A stretch of 7,831 nt of DNA from an uncultured Porphyromonas sp. (GTDB taxonomy: Bacteria; Bacteroidota; Bacteroidia; Bacteroidales; Porphyromonadaceae). Below, in pieces: positions 1 to 4,745 of the stretch (position 1 is its first letter; every line of letters starts with the position of its first letter). The notes beneath the pieces were generated by a model. That model was not told the origin of the DNA. It worked only from the letters and a program-made list of their open reading frames with translations, and did no database searches. A program made the translations under genes and the position numbers. Location of the stretch: contig UQDF01000076.1 of NCBI GenBank assembly GCA_900539765.1, forward strand, positions 1 through 7,831. Direction: 5' to 3'.

Positions 1-35
1 GGGTGCGATCCATTTTTTGTAGGTATGAGTTGCAT
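1..35 (-). CDS. Possible 5' end of a divergent gene cut by the window edge
   Basis: Reading leftward on the minus strand, an ATG at 35-33 opens a frame (MQLIPTKNGSH) with no stop before the window edge. A second ATG at 13-11 in another frame (MDRT) is also open. I prefer the one at 35 because it lies 25 bp beyond the -7 element at 61-68. The three plus-strand promoters in this window sit 23 to 30 bp before their start codons. Eleven codons are too few to name a product or to prove coding, so this rests on the promoter and spacing alone. Confidence 0.3.
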   Translation of the reverse strand, partial: MQLIPTKNGSH

Positions 36-60
36 TTACTAATTGAATATACGTTTGCTC

Positions 61-68
61 CAAAGGTA
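61..68 (-). promoter_or_regulatory. Leftward Bacteroidota promoter -7 element
   Basis: CAAAGGTA on the plus strand reads TACCTTTG on the minus strand, an exact match to the Bacteroidota -7 consensus TAnnTTTG. Transcription would start near 54 and run out of the left edge. No convincing -33 TTG element is visible at the usual distance. Together with the rightward promoter at 152-159 it makes 36-183 a divergent promoter region. Confidence 0.5.
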
Positions 69-151
69 GCAAAAAAGAACTATAAGCGTCTACTCTTCGA
101 GCCTCTCGACTCTGCATCTCTTACATATGCGGTCGTTACTAAGCGAATGGT

Positions 152-159
152 TAACTTTG
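152..159 (+). promoter_or_regulatory. Promoter -7 element of the iron-sulfur oxidoreductase gene
   Basis: TAACTTTG matches the Bacteroidota -7 consensus TAnnTTTG exactly and is identical to the element at 3198-3205. It lies 24 bp before the ATG at 184, so transcription should begin near 166 with a leader of about 18 nt. This argues against the in-frame upstream ATG at 127, which would lie before the transcription start. No clear -33 element is visible. Confidence 0.55.
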
Positions 160-183
160 CACCACAGTAGATACTTAAACACG

Positions 184-1371
184 ATGATACAGGTAGAGGA
201 CAAGAGACGATGCTGTGGCTGCGAAGCGTGCCGACAGGTATGCCCCAAGGGGTGCATACGGATGGTGCGTGACGAGGAGGGCTTTGACTATCCAATCGTT
301 GACGCCGATCGTTGCATCGAGTGCCATAAGTGTGAGCGGGTCTGTCCCTTTATGAAGCTGGACGCGCCTCGCGAGCCGCAGGCGGTCTACGCAGCGTGTG
401 CTATCGATGAAAGGCTTCGCGAGGCGAGCTCGTCGGGAGGACTCTTTACGCTACTAGCTGAGGATACGCTACGACGTGGGGGCGTGGTCTTTGGGGCGCG
501 ATTTGATGAGACGTGGAGCGTCTGTCACGACTATACGGAGACGATAGAGGGGCTGGCACCCTTTCGGGGGAGTAAGTATCTGCAGAGCCGAATCGGAGAT
601 AGTTATCGACAGGCGGAGCAGTTTCTCAAAGAGGGACGACCCATTCTCTTCACAGGAACTCCCTGTCAGATCAAAGGCTTGGTCCACTACCTCGGACGTG
701 GCTACGACAATTTGACGACGGTCGATGTGGTCTGCCACGGCGTACCCTCACCGATGGTGTGGCAAAAGTACCTGACGACACTTCGAGCGAAGCAAGGAGA
801 GATCGCAGGGATCACCTTTCGCGATAAGTCAGTCTCGGGGTGGCGACGCTATGACTTTGTGGCACAGATGACTGTTCACTCTAGTGGTGGTAACGTGCGA
901 CAGTTTTACGGAGACAACATTTATATGCGTGGCTTCCTGCACGACCTCTACTTGCGTCCTAGTTGCTACGCCTGCATGGCGAAGGGGGGTCGCAGTCATA
1001 GCGACTTGACGCTAGGCGACTACTGGGGCGTGGAGCGCACCTGCCCCGACCTAGATCGAGCATTGGACGAGGACAAAGGGACGAGTGTCGTAATGATCCA
1101 CAGCGAGCGAGGGCAAAGCTTGCTGGAGGGGATGTCGTGTCGCTATCAGGAGACCAACTATGCGAGTGCCTTGGCGGGCAATCCTGCTATCGAGTGCACG
1201 GCCGCAGAGCCTCCGAAGCGACAGCTCTTTTTTGCGCAGCTAGATGCGGAGCCTTTAGATTCGCTAATCGCTCGTCTCACTGTCATACCGCTCCACAAGC
1301 GTCTTTGGCGCCAGCTGCACCACCAGGCTCATCGCGTCAAGCTACGCCTCCGCCAACTGGCTAGAGACTAA
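184..1371 (+). CDS. Ferredoxin-fused FrhB-type oxidoreductase (coenzyme F420 hydrogenase/dehydrogenase beta subunit family)
   Basis: This 395-residue cytoplasmic iron-sulfur protein starts with two CxxCxxCxxxCP motifs (Cys10/13/16/20 and Cys44/47/50/54), a 2[4Fe-4S] ferredoxin module. The FrhB N-terminal domain follows (about 75-150, with SSGG and FRGSKYLQS), then the FrhB C-terminal domain (about 155-340). The latter carries the family motifs TGTPCQ (Cys161), VCHGVPSP (Cys184), a CxxC at 261/264 and LGDYWG. The last 30 residues are strongly basic. Family members are flavin/iron-sulfur redox proteins; in Bacteroidota they often lie in surface-polysaccharide clusters beside pyruvyltransferases. 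No such partner is visible here, and F420 use is not implied by the name. The ATG at 184 is chosen over the in-frame ATG at 127 because a -7 promoter element lies between them and conserved sequence begins right after 184. The substrate is unknown. Confidence 0.88.
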   Translation: MIQVEDKRRCCGCEACRQVCPKGCIRMVRDEEGFDYPIVDADRCIECHKCERVCPFMKLDAPREPQAVYAACAIDERLREASSSGGLFTLLAEDTLRRGGVVFGARFDETWSVCHDYTETIEGLAPFRGSKYLQSRIGDSYRQAEQFLKEGRPILFTGTPCQIKGLVHYLGRGYDNLTTVDVVCHGVPSPMVWQKYLTTLRAKQGEIAGITFRDKSVSGWRRYDFVAQMTVHSSGGNVRQFYGDNIYMRGFLHDLYLRPSCYACMAKGGRSHSDLTLGDYWGVERTCPDLDRALDEDKGTSVVMIHSERGQSLLEGMSCRYQETNYASALAGNPAIECTAAEPPKRQLFFAQLDAEPLDSLIARLTVIPLHKRLWRQLHHQAHRVKLRLRQLARD

Positions 1372-1380
1372 TCGGAGTCA

Positions 1381-1421
1381 TCAGAGCTATCTGACCTGTC
1401 GAAGCTGTCAGAATGATCTGA
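1381..1421. promoter_or_regulatory. Two TCAGA-N4-TCTGA palindromes, operator-like
   Basis: Two perfect 5-bp inverted repeats with 4-bp spacers lie at 1381-1394 (spacer GCTA) and 1408-1421 (spacer ATGA), 27 bp apart start to start. The arms are identical and the spacers differ, as expected for paired protein-binding sites. The 5-4-5 geometry is that of CRP/FNR-family boxes, but the sequence is not the FNR consensus. They begin 10 bp after the oxidoreductase stop and lie upstream of the transporter promoter. Weak RNA hairpins at the end of the first gene are an alternative, but no T-tract follows either one. Confidence 0.4.
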
Positions 1422-1422
1422 T

Positions 1423-1457
1423 CTCTAACCTCTAACTTCTAATCTCTAACCTCTAAT
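1423..1457 (+). repeat. Five tandem 7-bp repeats (CTCTAAC type)
   Basis: Five consecutive heptamers read CTCTAAC, CTCTAAC, TTCTAAT, CTCTAAC, CTCTAAT. The array ends 4 bp before the -7 element at 1462-1469, so it covers the place where a -33 element and upstream contacts would lie. It is an imperfect short tandem repeat that could change in copy number by slippage. Any effect on the transporter promoter is inference. Confidence 0.8.
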
Positions 1458-1461
1458 TTCG

Positions 1462-1469
1462 TATCTTTG
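1462..1469 (+). promoter_or_regulatory. Promoter -7 element of the SulP transporter gene
   Basis: TATCTTTG matches the Bacteroidota consensus TAnnTTTG exactly and is identical to the element of the sensor-kinase gene (7664-7671, minus strand). It lies 30 bp before the ATG at 1500, giving a leader of about 24 nt that contains a run of seven T at 1484-1490. No TTG -33 element is visible; that position is taken by the heptamer array. Confidence 0.65.
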
Positions 1470-1499
1470 TAGCAATACCAATCTTTTTTTCTTACGCTT

Positions 1500-3194
1500 A
1501 TGTCTATCATGAAGGGACTCGTGCCTGAGTTTTTTCTCTCTCTACGTGGTTACTCACGACAAGACTTTGTCAAGGATCTCACAGCGGGTATCATCGTTGG
1601 TGTGGTCGCCTTGCCGCTAGCTATCGCCTTCGGTATCGCTAGTGGGGTCTCACCGACAGAGGGGCTGCTGACGGCTATCATCGGTGGCTTCCTCGTCTCG
1701 CTACTGGGCGGTAGTAAGGTGCAGATCGGGGGACCGACGGGGGCCTTCATCGTGATCGTCTATGGGATCATCCAGCAGCACGGCTTGGACGGGCTAGCCA
1801 TTGCGACCATTATGGCGGGCTTGCTCCTGATGCTGTTGGGCTTCTTGCGCTTGGGCGGTCTGGTGCGCTTTATCCCTTATCCGATCATCGTAGGCTTTAC
1901 GGCGGGTATCGCCGTGACCATCTTCACGACGCAGATCGCTGACCTCTTCGGGCTACAGATCGAGTCGATGCCAGGAGACTTCATCGGCAAGTGGCAGGTG
2001 CTGATCGCCAACTTTGCGACGGGGTCGTGGATCCCCTTTGCTTTTGCGGTCTGTACGATACTGATCATCTGGCTTTTACCTAAAGTCAATGCAAAGATCC
2101 CTAGTACATTGGTAGCGTTGGTACTGCTCACGCTGGTTAGCTTTGGACTCCAGCAGCTGGGCTACCTCAGACCGGAGAATATCGGGGACAACTATATAAT
2201 AGAGCGTGCACTGCCTACCTTTGTGATGCCGACGATCACTGTGGAGCGTATCGTGACGCTCTTTCCCTCTGCCCTAACGATCATGCTACTGGGCGCTATG
2301 GAGAGCCTGCTCTCGGCATCGGTGGCGGATGGTATGATCGGCACGAAGCATAATCCTGACAGCGAATTGATCGGTCAGGGTGTGGCTAATGTGGTGGTGC
2401 CGTTCTTCGGGGGGATCCCGGTGACGGGGGCTATCGCTCGTACGATGACCAATATCAATAGCGGTGGACGGACTCCCATGGCGGGCATCATCCATGCGGT
2501 AGTGCTCCTGCTGATTATGCTCCTGCTCTCGCCCCTGACGGCGCATATACCGATGGCGGTGCTGGCGGGTGTGCTGGTGGTGGTCTCCTATAATATGAGT
2601 GGCTGGCGATCGTTTGTCTCGATCTTTAAGGGACCACGAGGGGATACGGTTATCCTCTTGGTGACCTTCCTGCTGACGGTACTGACCGACCTGACGGTGG
2701 CTATCGGGGTGGGCATGCTGCTGGCGATCGCACTGCTCTTCCGTCGCATCCTCGATGTGAGTTCTGTCGAGCAGATTGGCGTGGGCGAGATCACGGACGA
2801 GCCTCTGGCTGAGAAGTATCTGGAGTTACCCTCAGGAGTGGAGGTCTATGAGATAGAAGGACCGTTTTTCTTTGGCATTGCCAATAAGTTTGAGGAGGTG
2901 ATGGTGACGGTTCACGACCACCCTGAGGTACGGATCATCCGTATGCGTCGCGTGCCATTCATCGACAGCACGGGGCTGTACAACCTGCAGATGGTCTTGG
3001 AGCGACAGCGCAAGCGTGGCGTGCACGTTGTCTTGAGTGGCGTGCGTCCTACGGTCTACACGCATCTGGAGCAGACTGGTATCATCGATCAGCTGGGACG
3101 GGAGAATGTGCTGCCGACCTTTGCAGAGGCGCAGGAGCGTGCCTTGGAGCTTTACGAGGAGATCAGTGCGACAGCGCCCAAATCTCAAAAATAG
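1500..3194 (+). CDS. SulP/SLC26 family inorganic anion transporter with STAS domain
   Basis: This 564-residue inner-membrane protein has the full SulP layout. A hydrophobic transport domain (about 15-415) holds many membrane helices, including the conserved early stretch with ALPLAIAFGIASGVSP and the QIGGPTGA motif (75-82) of the substrate-site helix. A cytoplasmic STAS domain (about 447-555) follows, with the signature FIDSTG at 487-492; Ser490 aligns with the serine phosphorylated in anti-sigma-factor antagonists. SulP proteins carry sulfate, bicarbonate, dicarboxylates or related anions, often coupled to Na+ or H+. The ion cannot be read from this sequence: no carbonic anhydrase is fused or adjacent, and no sulfate-assimilation gene is nearby. 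The length is normal and the frame intact. The start at 1500 fits the promoter; a second ATG at 1509 is possible. It is transcribed separately from the gene before it. Confidence 0.95.
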   Translation: MSIMKGLVPEFFLSLRGYSRQDFVKDLTAGIIVGVVALPLAIAFGIASGVSPTEGLLTAIIGGFLVSLLGGSKVQIGGPTGAFIVIVYGIIQQHGLDGLAIATIMAGLLLMLLGFLRLGGLVRFIPYPIIVGFTAGIAVTIFTTQIADLFGLQIESMPGDFIGKWQVLIANFATGSWIPFAFAVCTILIIWLLPKVNAKIPSTLVALVLLTLVSFGLQQLGYLRPENIGDNYIIERALPTFVMPTITVERIVTLFPSALTIMLLGAMESLLSASVADGMIGTKHNPDSELIGQGVANVVVPFFGGIPVTGAIARTMTNINSGGRTPMAGIIHAVVLLLIMLLLSPLTAHIPMAVLAGVLVVVSYNMSGWRSFVSIFKGPRGDTVILLVTFLLTVLTDLTVAIGVGMLLAIALLFRRILDVSSVEQIGVGEITDEPLAEKYLELPSGVEVYEIEGPFFFGIANKFEEVMVTVHDHPEVRIIRMRRVPFIDSTGLYNLQMVLERQRKRGVHVVLSGVRPTVYTHLEQTGIIDQLGRENVLPTFAEAQERALELYEEISATAPKSQK

Positions 3195-3197
3195 TAT

Positions 3198-3205
3198 TAA
3201 CTTTG
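3198..3205 (+). promoter_or_regulatory. Promoter -7 element of the paralogous barrel-protein pair
   Basis: TAACTTTG starts 4 bp after the first base past the transporter stop codon and matches TAnnTTTG exactly. The ATG at 3229 is 23 bp further on, predicting a leader of about 17 nt. The pair can therefore be expressed independently of the transporter, although no terminator separates them and readthrough is possible. No -33 element is clear. Confidence 0.6.
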
Positions 3206-3228
3206 TGACATAACCCGAAGACGTTACT

Positions 3229-3852
3229 ATGATGACAGAACGACTGACACGACTGATCCTTAGCACGATGCTACTAGCACTAAGCTCCCTCGGGGTAGCT
3301 GGTCAAGTGGTCGTGGTGCCTGGAGAACCAGAACCACCCACACCCGAAAGACTCAACGAAATACGACTGAACCTCTACGCTCCAGTGGTACACAAAGCCC
3401 TATCTCTGGAGTACGAGCGTGCGGTGGCGCAAGATGTGGGTGTGGGAGCTATGGCGAGTGCTTACTTTAGCAGTAATCGCTTTAACGTGATCTTCTTTCC
3501 TACGGTGGGTGTGATGCCGTATGGTCGCTGGTACTTTGGTGGTCGTTGGTTTTCTATATCTAAGCCTAATGCGGGCTTTTTCCTAGAGGCTAACAGCTCA
3601 CTAGCTTACAATGATAATCTAGCAGATGTACGAGATGATGAAGATGAGATGTACACTGAAGATCCCGAAAATCCATTTGAAGAGCGGAGCGGTATCTCGT
3701 GGGGTATAGGTCTCGGCGCGGGTCTCAAGTTAGTCGCTCGAAACAATTGGAGCGGAGAGATAAGCCTGCGTCTAGGTCGTAATCTCGTGAAAGTGTGTGA
3801 CTGGAACATCGCCTACATATACCCCGCGATCTCGGTGGGCTACCGATTCTAG
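3229..3852 (+). CDS. Predicted secreted outer-membrane beta-barrel-like protein, first paralog (acidic loop)
   Basis: I do not recognise a named family for this 207-residue protein. It begins with a signal peptide (basic n-region, hydrophobic core about 9-21, then GVAGQ). Cleavage after Gly25 would leave Gln26 first, in line with the Bacteroidota rule that signal peptidase I substrates often expose Gln that becomes pyroglutamate. A conserved proline-rich stretch PGEPEPPTPE (31-40) follows. The remainder alternates polar and hydrophobic residues with Gly/aromatic-rich strands (MPYGRWYFGG, WGIGLGAGLKL) and ends in aromatic Phe (VGYRF), typical of outer-membrane barrels. About 70% of residues match the next gene by eye; the main difference is loop 132-153, which here has 11 Asp/Glu and only 2 Arg. 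ATG at 3232 is an equally possible start. The function is unknown; cell-envelope location is an inference. Confidence 0.8.
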   Translation: MMTERLTRLILSTMLLALSSLGVAGQVVVVPGEPEPPTPERLNEIRLNLYAPVVHKALSLEYERAVAQDVGVGAMASAYFSSNRFNVIFFPTVGVMPYGRWYFGGRWFSISKPNAGFFLEANSSLAYNDNLADVRDDEDEMYTEDPENPFEERSGISWGIGLGAGLKLVARNNWSGEISLRLGRNLVKVCDWNIAYIYPAISVGYRF

Positions 3853-3882
3853 CAGCGTTGTGATAGGATCCAAGAGACTACG

Positions 3883-4503
3883 ATGATGCTGCGACTACCG
3901 ACGAAGCTAACGCTCTTGACGATCTTTCTGACACTAGGCTCTCTCGGGCTAGCTGGTCAGGAGGTCGTGGTGCCTGGCGAGCCTGAGCCTCCGACACCCG
4001 AAAAGCGCAACGAAGTACGACTGAACCTCTACGCTCCGTTACCTTATCAGGCTGTTGCGCTGGAGTATGAGCGTGCGGTGGCACTAGATGTGGGTGTAGG
4101 GGTTATGGCAAGTGCTTATTTTGGTAGTGATCGACTTAACGTTGTCCTTTTCCCTACAGCGGGCGTGATGCCTTATGGCCGCTGGTACTTTGGGGGCGTT
4201 TTGTTTTCTATGAAAAAGCCTAATGCGGGCTTTTTCCTAGAGGCTAATAGCTCGATCGCTTACAACGATAACCTGCGCAATGTGCACTATGAATACTCCC
4301 CAGAAACGGGAAAGAGGGAGAAGCAGATCGAAGAGCGGCGCGGCGTCTCGTGGGGCATCGGCCTAGGCGGTGGCTTCAAGCTGGTCACGCGTAGCAACTG
4401 GAGCGGAGAGATAAGCTGTCGTCTGGGACGTAACATGGTGAAGGTGAGTAAGTGGAACATCGCCTACATATACCCCGCGATCTCGGTGGGGTACCGCTTC
4501 TAG
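3883..4503 (+). CDS. Predicted secreted outer-membrane beta-barrel-like protein, second paralog (basic/mixed loop)
   Basis: This 206-residue paralog lies 30 bp downstream of the first copy with no promoter motif between them, so the two are probably co-transcribed. It repeats the same plan: signal peptide ending LAGQ with Gln26 as likely mature N-terminus, PGEPEPPTPE (31-40), Gly/aromatic strands and terminal VGYRF. The framework is nearly the same; the variable loop 132-152 (RNVHYEYSPETGKREKQ and following residues) has about five acidic and five basic residues, so its net charge is near zero rather than strongly negative. Several DNA blocks are identical to the first copy, including 38 bp at 4453-4490 and 32 bp at 4216-4247. 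The pattern suggests a tandem duplication with a diversified exposed loop. No known family is recognised and the function is unknown. Confidence 0.8.
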   Translation: MMLRLPTKLTLLTIFLTLGSLGLAGQEVVVPGEPEPPTPEKRNEVRLNLYAPLPYQAVALEYERAVALDVGVGVMASAYFGSDRLNVVLFPTAGVMPYGRWYFGGVLFSMKKPNAGFFLEANSSIAYNDNLRNVHYEYSPETGKREKQIEERRGVSWGIGLGGGFKLVTRSNWSGEISCRLGRNMVKVSKWNIAYIYPAISVGYRF

Positions 4504-4522
4504 CGAGTGTCAAGCTCTGGAC

Positions 4523-4560
4523 GAAACAAAAACATTGCTGTCTGATTATCGGACAGCAAT
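4523..4560 (-). terminator. Intrinsic terminator for minus-strand transcription
   Basis: A perfect 9-bp inverted repeat, ATTGCTGTC and GACAGCAAT, with a 9-nt spacer spans 4534-4560. Read on the minus strand it is followed by GTTTTTGTTTC (4533-4523), the U-rich tract of an intrinsic terminator. On the plus strand the sequence after the hairpin (AATTCC) is not T-rich, so it should act mainly leftward. It lies about 190 nt past the stop of the sensor-kinase gene and probably ends that transcript, or a small RNA from the same strand. Confidence 0.65.
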
Positions 4561-4582
4561 AATTCCAAAACACAATCTTGGG

Positions 4583-4655
4583 AGGAGCTAGCAGCAAAAG
4601 CTCCTGAGACGAAAAAAGGACTTCGCCTCTTGCTTGCATTTGAACGTTGCAAGCA
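4583..4655. other. Three adjoining stem-loops between convergent genes
   Basis: Three inverted repeats sit almost end to end: AGGAGCT/AGCTCCT (4583-4605, 9-nt loop); GAGACGAA/TTCGCCTC (4606-4629, one mismatch, 8-nt loop); TGCTTGCA/TGCAAGCA (4631-4655, 9-nt loop). With the terminator hairpin at 4534-4560 they make four consecutive stem-loops in about 120 bp with no open reading frame of note. They could be a structured 3' untranslated region, a small RNA on either strand, or a decayed repeat element. No TAnnTTTG promoter was found just upstream on either strand, which favours the 3' untranslated region. The remaining 4656-4745 holds nothing I can assign. Confidence 0.5.
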
Positions 4656-4745
4656 GATCGCTACCCGTCAAGTCGTCCCTTTCCATCGTTACTCATGAGA
4701 TGTGCATCCTCTAGGCTACACACTTACTTGCATTGGTCCTATGTC

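Noticed and set aside
1423..1457. Heptamer array as a CRISPR or telomere-like repeat
   Set aside because: The units are contiguous with no spacers and far too short for CRISPR. Nothing suggests a chromosome end.
1500..3194. Calling the transporter a sodium-bicarbonate (BicA) or sulfate permease
   Set aside because: SulP substrate cannot be told from the overall motifs, and no carbonic anhydrase or sulfate-assimilation gene is nearby to decide.
2832..3266. 144-residue open frame on the minus strand
   Set aside because: It is antisense to the STAS part of the transporter gene, where the plus-strand protein has clear family motifs. Its own translation shows no recognisable domain.
3229..4503. 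Paralog pair as a toxin-immunity or phage-defence module
   Set aside because: Both proteins share the same secreted barrel-like plan, and neither shows nuclease, toxin or immunity features.
4504..4745. Insertion-sequence remnant with terminal inverted repeats
   Set aside because: The inverted repeats are local hairpins rather than a matched outer pair, there is no transposase fragment and no target-site duplication was seen.
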